Shown here in pieces: positions 52,704 through 61,580 of a DNA stretch of 64,000 nucleotides. How positions within the stretch are numbered: the stretch's first letter is position 1; every line of letters begins with the position of its first letter. Source of the DNA: Pusillimonas sp. T2 (GTDB taxonomy: Bacteria; Pseudomonadota; Gammaproteobacteria; Burkholderiales; Burkholderiaceae_B). The stretch is taken from the NCBI RefSeq assembly GCF_002236805.1, contig NZ_NIQA01000002.1, positions 424,783-488,782 on the forward strand, given 5' to 3'. Position numbers and translations under genes: made by a program. The notes below the pieces were generated by a model. The model was not told the DNA's origin. It saw only the letters and a program-made list of their open reading frames with translations, and searched no databases.

Positions 52704-54473
52704 TTATCCCGCCACGCCTGCCGGAGCCGTTACGGCGTGCGTATCATCCAGGCGTTCGATCGGGCGCTGCGTCAGCACCCAGCGGCCCTCACGCCAGACC
52801 AGCATCTGGTTCAGCACCCAGGCATCGTCCATCGCCGGGAAGTCTTCACGCTGATGCGCGCCACGGCTTTCGGTACGCGCCAACGCACATTGCGTTACGG
52901 CTTCTGCGACCATCAGCATATTGCGCAGATCAAGCGCGTCGATCTGCACGGGGTCTTGCGGGCCATCGCCCCCCGCAACCGCGTCGCCCACTTCGGCACG
53001 CATTTGTGCCAACGCCTGCAGGGCTCGCTCAAGGCCCTGCTTTGTACGAAACGGCCCGACATCACTTTGCATAATGGCTTGCAAACGGGCAATTTGCGCC
53101 GCAACGTTGGGGCGCGTCGTCGTGGCGCTTCCTGCGCCCGATGACGTGGCCTCAGACGGTGTCAGCAATGCTTTAACAACGGGTTGCGCCAAAGCATCGA
53201 CAACGTCGGCACCGACCCTGTCTTGGGTCGCGTTGTAGGCTGCTGCCGTGCGGCCCGCCTGCAAACCAAACGTAATGGCCTCGGTAATGGCATTGCCCGA
53301 CAACCGATTGGCGCCGTTAGCGCCCCCAACAGCCTCACCAGCGGCCAGCAGCCCGGGCACGTCGGTTTGCATATCGACATCGACCTTGACGCCGCCCATG
53401 TGATAGTGAGCGATAGGCGCCACTTCGATGGGCCCTTTGGTCAGGTCAATGCCGTTGGCGGCGAGCTTGTCAATGATTGGGCCGAAAGCCTTGCGCAGCT
53501 CTGCCTCGGGCACGTGCTCGAAGCTTAAGTACGCACCACCGGCGGGCGACCCGCGCCCCGCCTCAACCTCTTTAAGAATGGCGTAGGTGGCTGCATCGCG
53601 CGTGACGGTATAACCCTCTTTCTCGGCCTGATGCCCGTATTTTTCAACAAACTCCTCGCCCAGCCCGTTCAAGAGCCGGCCGCCCAGCTTGTATCGGAAC
53701 GGGTCCCACATAATGGGGTCGAAGCCCACCAGGCGGGGCGCCAAATGGCCAATCGGGAAAAACTGAACGAATTCCATGTCGATAAGTTGCGCGCCGGCTC
53801 GTGCGGCCAGGGCGTAACCATCGCCCCCCATGTTCAAAGACGCACTGTTGCGCTTGTACAGCCGGGTCAACCCGCCGGTAGCGACAATGACTGCGCCGGC
53901 ACGTATGACCAACACGTCACCCGTCGTCAGGTGCAAGGCCACTGCGCCCACCACGCGCCCGGCATGTACCAGCAAATCGACCACCAGAATGTCACCCAGG
54001 CGCTCAATCGCTTCGTTCTGGGCCACCTGGGTGCGCAATGTCTTGGCCACCGCCGGGCCGGTATTGAGGTAATCGACGTAAACACATCGGGGGCGATCGT
54101 GGCCAGGCGCATGCGCCTGCACCATATGCCCGTCGGCACGCGCCCAACCCGTGCCCCAATCGTCCATCAAACGGATGGCATCAACACCTTTCTCGCACAG
54201 CAAGCGCGCCAGTGGCTCGCTACACAAGCCGCGCCCAGCTTTAAGCGTATCGGCATAGTGATAACGCCAGTCATCGGGCACCTGTTCGCCCAGAGCGACT
54301 GCTACCGTCATTTGCGCCATGATGGTCGCGCCACCGCGACCAATCAGGCTACGATCGACCAGCATGACATGCTGCCCGGCCTGCGCTGCAGAAATGGCGG
54401 CACTCATCCCGGCGCCCCCGGCACCAACGATGAGTACGTCGGTATCAATATGTCTGATTTGTGCTGAACTCAT
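52704..54473 (-). CDS. SdhA/FrdA-like flavoprotein dehydrogenase or reductase
   Basis: A 589-residue FAD protein of the succinate dehydrogenase/fumarate reductase family. The FAD site is VLIVGAGGAGMSAAISAAQAG, the central motif VIVATGGLTRLYKRN, the capping/catalytic region IAHYHMGGVKVD, and the second FAD site LLAAGEAVGGANGANRLSGNAI. The His that binds FAD covalently in SdhA (SHT motif) is replaced (GRGGATIMAQ), so FAD is non-covalent. There is no membrane anchor gene. It overlaps livF by four bases. A role on a substituted succinate would fit with the hydantoinase, but this is inferred. Confidence 0.88.
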   Translation of the reverse strand: MSSAQIRHIDTDVLIVGAGGAGMSAAISAAQAGQHVMLVDRSLIGRGGATIMAQMTVAVALGEQVPDDWRYHYADTLKAGRGLCSEPLARLLCEKGVDAIRLMDDWGTGWARADGHMVQAHAPGHDRPRCVYVDYLNTGPAVAKTLRTQVAQNEAIERLGDILVVDLLVHAGRVVGAVALHLTTGDVLVIRAGAVIVATGGLTRLYKRNSASLNMGGDGYALAARAGAQLIDMEFVQFFPIGHLAPRLVGFDPIMWDPFRYKLGGRLLNGLGEEFVEKYGHQAEKEGYTVTRDAATYAILKEVEAGRGSPAGGAYLSFEHVPEAELRKAFGPIIDKLAANGIDLTKGPIEVAPIAHYHMGGVKVDVDMQTDVPGLLAAGEAVGGANGANRLSGNAITEAITFGLQAGRTAAAYNATQDRVGADVVDALAQPVVKALLTPSEATSSGAGSATTTRPNVAAQIARLQAIMQSDVGPFRTKQGLERALQALAQMRAEVGDAVAGGDGPQDPVQIDALDLRNMLMVAEAVTQCALARTESRGAHQREDFPAMDDAWVLNQMLVWREGRWVLTQRPIERLDDTHAVTAPAGVAG

Positions 54474-55222
54474 GCTGCCCCCAAATATGCTTTTTGAACC
54501 ATGGGGTCGGCCGAAAGATCGGCAGCAGCCCCGGTCAGAACGACATGGCCGTGCTGCAGAACATAAGCACGATCAGCCAGCTCAAGGGCAATACGCGCAT
54601 TTTGTTCAACCAGCAAAATGGTTTGTCCCGCCGCTTTCCAGCGAAACAAAACCTCGTAGACCATATCCACGAACTTTGGCGACAAGCCCATTGAGGGCTC
54701 GTCGATACAAATCAATTTGCCGCGACGCAGCCAGGCGCGGCCCAGCGCCAGCATTTGCTGCTCGCCGCCCGATAACGTGCCTGCGGCCTGTCGCCGACGC
54801 TCGGCCAAACGGGGAAAGGTGTCAAACACCTCGGCAAGATCGCTACGGATCGCGTCTTTTTCTTGCCGACGTGGATACGCCCCCATCAGGAGGTTTTCGT
54901 ACACCGACATTTCAGGAAAGACACGCCGCCCCTCGGGCACACTGGCGACCCCTAAGTCAATAACTTCAGGTGACGACAAGCCCTGAATTTCGCGACCTTC
55001 GAGCACCACACGGCCACGCGATGGCGAAACCAGGCCCAGCACGGTTTTAAGCGTCGTGGACTTGCCCGACGCGTTGCCGCCAAGTACAGACACCACTTCG
55101 CCGCGCCCGACCTGCAAACTGACGCCGAACAGCGCCTGCACAGCGCCGTAGTGGACATCCACGTCATCCACCACCAAGAAAGGCGAAATCGAAGAAGAAT
55201 TTTGTTCAACCAAGATGTGCAT
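54470..55222 (-). CDS. livF: Branched-chain-type ABC transporter ATP-binding protein
   Basis: A 250-residue ATPase of the LivF type. Walker A is GGNASGKSTTLKT, where the usual G-x-N-G-A-G-K-S/T has Ala-Ser before GKS, Walker B region LICIDEPSMGLSPKFVD and signature LSGGEQQMLALGRAWL. The start at 55222 overlaps livG by 17 bases. It energises uptake with LivG and the fused permease. The stop overlaps the flavoprotein start, so transport and metabolism genes are one operon. Confidence 0.93.
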   Translation of the reverse strand: MHILVEQNSSSISPFLVVDDVDVHYGAVQALFGVSLQVGRGEVVSVLGGNASGKSTTLKTVLGLVSPSRGRVVLEGREIQGLSSPEVIDLGVASVPEGRRVFPEMSVYENLLMGAYPRRQEKDAIRSDLAEVFDTFPRLAERRRQAAGTLSGGEQQMLALGRAWLRRGKLICIDEPSMGLSPKFVDMVYEVLFRWKAAGQTILLVEQNARIALELADRAYVLQHGHVVLTGAAADLSADPMVQKAYLGAA

Positions 55223-56051
55223 CCGATGAATTGGCGCGCCGCTGGCGCCCCAGATAAGCTTCAACCACTTCCGGGTGATCTAGCACGTGATCAGGATCGC
55301 CCTCGGCCAGGACCTCGCCCTGATTGAGCACAATGACCCGGTCGGCCACTTTACGTACCAGCGACAGCTTGTGCTCAACAACCAGCAGCCCCAACTCGGG
55401 TCGCAGCTCACGCAAGGTCAGCAAAAGCTCAGTCAGTGCTGCGGTTTCTGTGGGGTTCATACCCGCCGCAGGCTCATCCAACAAGATGAAATCGGGCTGC
55501 GCCACCAAAACACGGGCAATTTCAAGGCGACGCCGATTCGCATACGACAAGCTGAACGCCGGTTGGTCGCGACGCGGCCAAAGACGATCACCAAACATTT
55601 GAAGCGTTTCACGCGCAAGCTCTTCTTGTGCGCGGCGGCGCTCACGCCAGGCCGGCGTATCGAACAGCGTAGCCAACAGCTCGGTAACCGGGTCGGTCAA
55701 CCGCCCGCTCGGCCTGCGCAGCATCGGTGCCTGGGTACCCAGCATGACGCTATCCCATACCGACAACGCCGGAAAGACGCGCGATGTCTGGAAACTACGA
55801 CCCACACCCAAGCGGGCGATCCGTTCAGGAGGCAAATTGTCGATGCGCCGGCCGTTCAGGGAAATGCGCCCCGACGATAAACGATCGACTCCGCTGATCA
55901 GCTGGATGAGCGTTGATTTGCCCGCGCCGTTTGGGCCCACCAGGGCCAGCGTTTCGCCCGGGGCCAACGTAAAGCTGACCTCGGTGACCGCGCGCACGCC
56001 ACTGAAATGGCGAGACACACGATCGAGATGTAATCCGCGATTAGGTGCCAT
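55206..56051 (-). CDS. livG: Branched-chain-type ABC transporter ATP-binding protein
   Basis: A 281-residue LivG-type ATPase from ATG 56051, which overlaps the permease stop (TGATG). Walker A is GPNGAGKSTLIQL, the signature is FSLSYANRRRLEIARVL (the LSYGxQR position reads LSYANRR), Walker B FILLDEPAAGMNPTE and the H-loop VEHKL. It is the second ATPase of the heteromeric importer. The longer open frame upstream of 56051 lies inside the permease gene and is not coding. Confidence 0.92.
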   Translation of the reverse strand: MAPNRGLHLDRVSRHFSGVRAVTEVSFTLAPGETLALVGPNGAGKSTLIQLISGVDRLSSGRISLNGRRIDNLPPERIARLGVGRSFQTSRVFPALSVWDSVMLGTQAPMLRRPSGRLTDPVTELLATLFDTPAWRERRRAQEELARETLQMFGDRLWPRRDQPAFSLSYANRRRLEIARVLVAQPDFILLDEPAAGMNPTETAALTELLLTLRELRPELGLLVVEHKLSLVRKVADRVIVLNQGEVLAEGDPDHVLDHPEVVEAYLGRQRRANSSDAHLG

Positions 56052-57943
56052 CAGCGTGCTCCTAACAAACCATGAGGACGCCAGCGCAGGGCCGCCAGCA
56101 AAATCACCCCATAAACAATCATTCGCCACTCGGCAAACGGGCGCAACAGCTCGGGAATCAGCGTCAGAACAAAACCGGCCAATGCCGCCCCCGTCAGGTT
56201 GCCCAGCCCCCCAAGCACCGCCATGGTCAACAGCAGCATCGAGACCTGCACGTTGAAGCTGTCGGGCGTAATGACACTTTGCACGTAAGCAAACAAACCA
56301 CCCGCCGCGCCGGCCATGGCGCCCGACACCGCAAAGCCCAGCATCAGGTAGCGCCTTACCGGCAGGCCTGCGGCATGCGCCGCCAGACGGTCTTCGCGAA
56401 TGCCGCGCCATACCCGGCCAATATCACTGTTCAGTATCCGTTGCCCCACAAACAGCAACACCGCGACCACCAGCGCCACCAACCAGAACTTCTGCCCAAT
56501 AGCCGACAGGCGTAACCCGCCCAGCAGCTCGAATGTCGGTGCAGGAATATTCAGGAACCCCATGGGGCCGCGCGTGACCGGCAACCACGTCATGAACACC
56601 AGAAAACCGATTTGACCAATAGCCAGCGTCCCCAAGGCAGCCGTGTGACCGCTAAGCTTGTACAGCGGCAACGACGCCAGCGCCGACACGATCGCGGTGA
56701 TGACGATCGCGGCGGGCAATGCGACTTCGGTGGGCAAGCCATAGGTATGCCCCAGAACCGCGACGGTATAGGCCCCTACGCCATAAAACGCCGCATGACC
56801 AATAGACAATACCCCCATCGAACCCGACACCAGCGTGACGCTGCCCGCGAGCAACGCCAGAATCATGGCGTATACCACGGCCTGCAAGATATAACTGCTG
56901 TCTATGACGAAGGGCAGCAAACACAGCCCCGCACCCACCGCCAGAAACCCCCACGGGGGAATGTCTCGGACACGATAGGCCGCGCGCTGACTGGAAGACG
57001 ACGCCAGCAAACTGGTACTTGGCATGGCGCCCGACGCGCCGCCGGCACCGCCCAGGGCATCGAGGCGACGATCACCCAACAACCCTTGCGGACGAAACAA
57101 CAAGAACACCAGCAATAGCGAAAACGCAACCAGATCGCGGAACCCCTCGCCGATATAGGCGCTGGCCAACGTCTCGACCACCCCCAGCATCAAACCGCCC
57201 AGCACCGCACCTGGAATACTGGTCAACCCACCCAGCAAGGCCGCCGCAAAACCCTTCAGGCCAAACGGCAAGCCCATGGCCGGGAACACGCTTTTAAAGT
57301 ACAGGGCGACGAGGATCCCGCTTAAGGCGCCCAACGCGCCCGCCAGCCCGAAGGCCAAGCGTCGGACATCGCCCGTACGCACGCCTAACTGGGCGGCAGC
57401 ATCGCGGTCTTGCGCAGTAGCGCGCAAAGTGCGCCCCATCCAGGAGGCGCGCAAAAACCATGTCAGGGCCAAAGCCGCCAGACCGCCAAATACAAAAATC
57501 AGAATATCGGTGCTGGTGATGTACGCACCGCCGATAAACAACGTGAATTCTTCATAGGGCACCGGAAAAGCCTGGCCCTCGGGCGACCAGATAATCTCGG
57601 CCAACTGGTCGATGATGATGCTGATCGCCAGTGTTGACAGCACCGGCGCAATAAATGGGCCGTTTTCAAGTGGGCGCAAGGCTACCCGCTCAAGCAGCAT
57701 ACCCAACACGGTCACCAGCAACACCGAGGCTACGGCAGCCACCGGCAAAGGCAACCCTAACCAAACCACCCCGGTAAACGCAAAAAATGCGCCCAACATG
57801 AACAGGGCGCCCTGCGCGAAATTGATCAGGTTCGACACGCCAAACACCAGGCTGAAGCCCAATGCAATAAGCGCATAAACCTGACCAATGGCCAGGCCGT
57901 TAAGTATTTGACTAAAAAACAGTTCGATCATGTCGTGCGCCAT
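56051..57943 (-). CDS. Fused LivH-LivM ABC permease
   Basis: A 630-residue protein in which the two permeases normally encoded separately are one chain. Residues 1-~295 are LivH-like (GLAIGQVYALIALGFSLVFGVSNLINFAQGALFML, and the EAA-like loop GRTLRATAQDRDAAAQLGV). A linker follows (about 296-330), then LivM-like residues (about 335-630: GVLSIGHAAFYGVGAYT, GRVWRGIREDRLAAHAAGLPVRRYLML, GGLGNLTGAALAGFVLTLIPELL). Both halves keep their conserved motifs. It overlaps livG at the stop and follows the binding-protein gene by 57 bases. Confidence 0.93.
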   Translation of the reverse strand: MAHDMIELFFSQILNGLAIGQVYALIALGFSLVFGVSNLINFAQGALFMLGAFFAFTGVVWLGLPLPVAAVASVLLVTVLGMLLERVALRPLENGPFIAPVLSTLAISIIIDQLAEIIWSPEGQAFPVPYEEFTLFIGGAYITSTDILIFVFGGLAALALTWFLRASWMGRTLRATAQDRDAAAQLGVRTGDVRRLAFGLAGALGALSGILVALYFKSVFPAMGLPFGLKGFAAALLGGLTSIPGAVLGGLMLGVVETLASAYIGEGFRDLVAFSLLLVFLLFRPQGLLGDRRLDALGGAGGASGAMPSTSLLASSSSQRAAYRVRDIPPWGFLAVGAGLCLLPFVIDSSYILQAVVYAMILALLAGSVTLVSGSMGVLSIGHAAFYGVGAYTVAVLGHTYGLPTEVALPAAIVITAIVSALASLPLYKLSGHTAALGTLAIGQIGFLVFMTWLPVTRGPMGFLNIPAPTFELLGGLRLSAIGQKFWLVALVVAVLLFVGQRILNSDIGRVWRGIREDRLAAHAAGLPVRRYLMLGFAVSGAMAGAAGGLFAYVQSVITPDSFNVQVSMLLLTMAVLGGLGNLTGAALAGFVLTLIPELLRPFAEWRMIVYGVILLAALRWRPHGLLGAR

Positions 57944-58000
57944 GAAAAGAGCCAGGGCAGCCCCGAAAAGAGTCTGCCCCGGCCCGAAAGATGTAATGCC

Positions 58001-59116
58001 TTAGAACAACTGGAATTGACCATCGCGCACAACAATGAATGTCGGCGCCTTTTTCACATTGCCGAATTCATCGTATTTGGTCACGCCGGTTACCCCTTTG
58101 TACTCCGGTCCATTAGCCAGTGCCTCGCGCACGGCTTCGCCGGTCAGCGGCTTGCCGGAGCGGATCACACTACGCACAGCTTCAAGACCTACGCCGATGG
58201 CGTCGTACGCCAACGCGGCGAACTGGTCAGGATTACGGCCATATTTAGCTTTGTAAGCATCAACAAACTCTTTTTGGGCAGGGTCGCCGGCAAAGAAAAT
58301 AGAGTGAAGCACAACACCCTCGGCCGCCTTACCCGCCAGCTCGATAAATTTGGGCGAAGTCAGCGGAATACCGCCGCCCACCGGGACGTCGATGCCCGCC
58401 TGGCGCAATTGCTGAATAAAAATCGAGGCTTCTTGATAAGGCAAAGCCAAGAAAACGCCTTCAGGGTTCAAGGCCTTGATCTTGCTGATGAAAGGACGGA
58501 AATCACGCGAACCCGGCTGAACGCTTTCAAGCAACAACACTTTGCCGCCAGCCTTTTCAATAGCCGCAGCAGTCGCCTTGCCGGTATACACGCCCCAATC
58601 ATCTTGCGAATAAGGAATAACGACGGTATTGGCCTTCAACTGCTTTTGAATGGTGTCGGCGTTATATTGGGCCAGCACATCGTCGGTGTTGTTTTGCCGG
58701 AACTGGTAGGGGCTTTGCTTGCTAAAGTCAGGATGCGAAGACGTTGGGCTGATTTGCGGGATTTTGGCTTCGGTAAAGATAGGGGCCGCAGCCAGCGATG
58801 CCGTTGTCGACCAGGAACCAATGGCCAGCACCACATCAGGGGTATTGGCAATCTTGCGCGCTACGGTCGCAGCTTCTTGAGGTGAGTTGCGGTCATCTTC
58901 GATGATCAGGTTAACGGGGCGCCCCTCGATACCGCCCTGGGCCTTGACCTGATCCAGATACAGCTCGATGGCGTTTTTGAAACTGGTGCCGTATTCGGCA
59001 AAGTTACCCGACAAGTGGGAAAAGAAACCGATATTGATGGGTTCGGCGGCCGTGGCCGGGCTGGTCAGGAAGGCGGGCAACAAAGCTGCCAGAGCCAGAG
59101 AGCGTAAGGAGCGCAT
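58001..59116 (-). CDS. livK: ABC-transporter substrate-binding protein (LivK type)
   Basis: A 371-residue periplasmic binding protein: signal peptide (1-~23, SPATAA), then INIGFFSHLSGNFAEYGTSFKNAIELYLDQVKAQGGIEGRPVNLIIEDDRNSPQEAATVARKI and PQISPTSSHPDFS, the standard Peripla_BP_6 pattern. It is the first gene of the minus-strand operon with livHM, livG and livF. The ligand is unknown; aromatic or cyclic-amide acids are likely given the downstream genes. An inverted repeat lies 39 bases upstream. Confidence 0.93.
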   Translation of the reverse strand: MRSLRSLALAALLPAFLTSPATAAEPINIGFFSHLSGNFAEYGTSFKNAIELYLDQVKAQGGIEGRPVNLIIEDDRNSPQEAATVARKIANTPDVVLAIGSWSTTASLAAAPIFTEAKIPQISPTSSHPDFSKQSPYQFRQNNTDDVLAQYNADTIQKQLKANTVVIPYSQDDWGVYTGKATAAAIEKAGGKVLLLESVQPGSRDFRPFISKIKALNPEGVFLALPYQEASIFIQQLRQAGIDVPVGGGIPLTSPKFIELAGKAAEGVVLHSIFFAGDPAQKEFVDAYKAKYGRNPDQFAALAYDAIGVGLEAVRSVIRSGKPLTGEAVREALANGPEYKGVTGVTKYDEFGNVKKAPTFIVVRDGQFQLF

Positions 59117-59154
59117 GATAGGACCTCGTTAAGATTTGAGTCTTTATAATCTTA

Positions 59155-59180
59155 ACGTTTAGTTAATAAATTACTAACGT
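59155..59180. promoter_or_regulatory. Inverted repeat upstream of livK, operator candidate
   Basis: ACGTTTAGTTAAT (59155-59167) against ATTACTAACGT (59170-59180) form an imperfect inverted repeat in an AT-rich gap, 39 bases before the livK ATG. It is a plausible site for the operon's MarR protein and differs in sequence from the palindrome at 34196. Confidence 0.45.
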
Positions 59181-59198
59181 ATTATAGGTAATAAGCAA

Positions 59199-59228
59199 AT
59201 AAAAAAAGCCACCGCGAAGGTGGCCTTT
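59199..59228 (-). terminator. Terminator after fghA
   Basis: GCCACC (59208-59213) and GGTGGC (59219-59224), loop GCGAA, with an A-run on the left and CTTTT on the right. On the minus strand the stem is followed by seven or more T. It ends the frmA-fghA transcript before the livK promoter. Confidence 0.88.
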
Positions 59229-59286
59229 TGCAAGACAGGTTACCAACACCCGCCCGGCAAGCCTGCCGGGCGGCGCTGCCACAACT

Positions 59287-60135
59287 TTACAACCGCTCGG
59301 CGTGAAACGCCATGTGGTCTTCCATGAAGGTAGAAATAAAGTAGTAGCCATGGTCGTAACCTTCGTGGCGGCGCAGCGTTAACGGCTGACCCGCCTTGGC
59401 GCAAGCGGCTTCGAAGGCTTCGGGGTAAAGCTGCTCGGCCAGGAAGTTGTCGGCCAGGCCTTGGTCGACCAAAATGCCTTTCGGGAACGGGCACGACGAC
59501 TTTTCCATCAGCAACGACGCATCGTACTGCGCCCATGCCGCCCGATCGCTACCCAAATACCCGCCAAAAGCCTTATGGCCCCAGGGGCATTTTGTTGGTG
59601 AAGCGATAGGTGCAAAAGCCGACACCGACTTGAACTTGGGGTGATGGCGCTGCGCCAGCACCAGGGCACCATGACCACCCATAGAGTGCCCAAAAATACC
59701 GGCGCGGCTTGCGTCGCCCGGCAATTGCGTGGTGGCAATGTTGAACAACTCGTCAACCACGTAGCTTTCCATGCGGTAATGCTTTGCCCAGGGTTCTTGA
59801 GTGGCGTTCAGGTAAAAGCCTGCACCCGTACCGAAATCCCAGCCGTCGTCTTCGCCTGGCACGCCCGCACCACGTGGGCTGGTATCACAAGTGACCAGCA
59901 TAATGCCGTGCTTGGCCGCCAAACGCTGGGCGCCACCTTTAATCATGAAGGTTTCTTCGGTGCAGGTTAAGCCAGCCAGGTAAAACAATACGGGCACTTT
60001 GCCCGATTCGGCCTGCGACGGCACAAATACCGAAAAGCGCATGGGCAAACCAATAGCGCTGGATGCATGCTTGTAAAAGCGTTGCACACCGCCAAAACAG
60101 CGGTGCTCGCTGACCAGTTCAAGTTCGACAGACAT
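59287..60135 (-). CDS. fghA: S-formylglutathione hydrolase
   Basis: A 282-residue esterase-D family enzyme that hydrolyses S-formylglutathione to formate and glutathione in the cytosol. The nucleophile Ser is in GHSMGGHGAL, the acid in KGILVDQGLADNFL and the base His in RRHEGYDHGYYFI. Other landmarks are FYLAGLTCTEETFMIKGGAQR and CDTSPRGAGVPGEDD. It follows frmA by 108 bases on the same strand, completing glutathione-dependent formaldehyde detoxification. Confidence 0.96.
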   Translation of the reverse strand: MSVELELVSEHRCFGGVQRFYKHASSAIGLPMRFSVFVPSQAESGKVPVLFYLAGLTCTEETFMIKGGAQRLAAKHGIMLVTCDTSPRGAGVPGEDDGWDFGTGAGFYLNATQEPWAKHYRMESYVVDELFNIATTQLPGDASRAGIFGHSMGGHGALVLAQRHHPKFKSVSAFAPIASPTKCPWGHKAFGGYLGSDRAAWAQYDASLLMEKSSCPFPKGILVDQGLADNFLAEQLYPEAFEAACAKAGQPLTLRRHEGYDHGYYFISTFMEDHMAFHAERL

Positions 60136-60154
60136 TCTTTACCCTTTTAACGAA

Positions 60155-60173
60155 CCGGGCCCATTGGGCCCGG
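60155..60173. other. Perfect hairpin between frmA and fghA
   Basis: CCGGGCCC-ATT-GGGCCCGG, an eight-base perfect stem with a three-base loop in the 108-bp spacer. There is no T-run on either side, so it is not a normal terminator. It could be an mRNA stability or processing element that sets the ratio of the two enzymes. Confidence 0.5.
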
Positions 60174-60243
60174 CTTTAACTACCTACATGCGACACAGCC
60201 TTCAACACTGACCTGCGCCGCACCGACAGATGTCGCCAGTCGC

Positions 60244-61350
60244 TTAGTACACCACGACCGAACGAATCGACTCGCCTTTTTTCATCAGGTCGAAGCCATC
60301 GTTGATCTGCTCGAGGCTAAGCTTGTGTGTAATGAGGTCGTCGATGTTGATCTTGCCGTCCATGTACCAGTCGACAATTTTGGGGACATCGGTACGACCG
60401 CGTGCGCCACCAAATGCCGAACCTTTCCATTCACGGCCGGTTACCAATTGGAACGGGCGTGTGGAGATTTCGGCACCGGCTTCGGCCACACCAATAATGA
60501 TCGACTGACCCCAGCCGCGATGGCAGCATTCGAGCGCCTGACGCATGACTTTGGTATTACCAATACATTCGAACGAGTAATCGGCGCCGCCGTCGGTCAG
60601 TTGAATAATGTGGTCAACCACGTTTTCGACATCGTTGGGGTTAACGAAATGGGTCATGCCGAACTTGCGGGCCATGGCTTCACGCTCGGGGTTCAGGTCG
60701 ACACCAATGATTTTGTCGGCCCCAACCATTTTGGCACCCTGAATGACGTTAAGACCAATACCGCCCAGTCCGAACACCACAACGTTGGCGCCGGCTTCGA
60801 CCTTGGCGGTGAACAGTACAGCGCCAATACCTGTGGTCACACCGCAACCAATGTAGCAAACCTTGTCGAAGGGCGCGTCTTCGCGAATTTTGGCCAGCGC
60901 GATTTCGGGCACGACAATGTGGTTGGCAAACGTAGACGTGCCCATGTAGTGGTGCACAGGCTTGCCGTCGATGGTGAAGCGCGATGTGCCATCGGGCATC
61001 ACGCCTTTACCTTGTGTGGCGCGAATCGCCGTGCACAGATTGGTTTTGCGCGACAAACACGATTTGCACTGGCGGCACTCGGGGGTGTACAGCGGCACAA
61101 CGTGGTCGCCAGCTTTGAGCGACTTTACGCCCGGGCCGACATCAACCACCACGCCAGCGCCTTCGTGGCCCAAAATTGCGGGGAACAGGCCTTCGGGGTC
61201 GGCGCCAGACAGTGTGTAGTAGTCGGTGTGGCAAATGCCCGTTGCCTTGATCTCGACTAAAACCTCGCCCTCTTTCGGGCCAGCCAGGTCTACGGTTTCA
61301 ATGGTTAACGGCGAACCTGCTTTCCAGGCCACGGCTGCTCTTGTCTTCAT
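60244..61350 (-). CDS. frmA: S-(hydroxymethyl)glutathione dehydrogenase (class III alcohol dehydrogenase)
   Basis: A 368-residue zinc enzyme that oxidises S-hydroxymethylglutathione (formaldehyde adduct) to S-formylglutathione with NAD. Catalytic zinc: ATGICHTDYYTLSG (Cys) and GHEGAG (His). Structural zinc: CRQCKSCLSRKTNLC. The nucleotide site is VFGLGGIGLNVIQGAKMVGADKIIGVDLN, and it ends SIRSVVVY as in class III enzymes. I start at ATG 61350, which gives the exact family length; the longer upstream frame lacks similarity. No FrmR regulator is seen. Confidence 0.97.
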   Translation of the reverse strand: MKTRAAVAWKAGSPLTIETVDLAGPKEGEVLVEIKATGICHTDYYTLSGADPEGLFPAILGHEGAGVVVDVGPGVKSLKAGDHVVPLYTPECRQCKSCLSRKTNLCTAIRATQGKGVMPDGTSRFTIDGKPVHHYMGTSTFANHIVVPEIALAKIREDAPFDKVCYIGCGVTTGIGAVLFTAKVEAGANVVVFGLGGIGLNVIQGAKMVGADKIIGVDLNPEREAMARKFGMTHFVNPNDVENVVDHIIQLTDGGADYSFECIGNTKVMRQALECCHRGWGQSIIIGVAEAGAEISTRPFQLVTGREWKGSAFGGARGRTDVPKIVDWYMDGKINIDDLITHKLSLEQINDGFDLMKKGESIRSVVVY

Positions 61351-61580
61351 ACTGACTCCTGATGATGGCGGGATGCCTGGCACGAACCACCATGCCTTCC
61401 CTGTTTGAATAAAAAATCTGACAACGTCACGCCATTTTATGTAGTAAACACTACAAAATAAAGCGTGGGACGAAAATAATTTGATTTTTGGGATTGCCCT
61501 GCGTGCAGCGGCATTGCCCCTGCCCGTATTATGCAATAAGCTTGCGACGTCAAAAACAACACCCCTATACATTTCAGGTT

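Noticed and set aside
53631-54467. A 278-codon plus-strand open frame opposite the SdhA-like flavoprotein.
   Set aside because: Shadow of a conserved FAD protein; no ribosome site or recognisable motif.
61351-61572. N-terminal extension of frmA by 74 residues.
   Set aside because: The ATG at 61350 gives the usual 368-residue enzyme, and the extra residues match nothing in the family.
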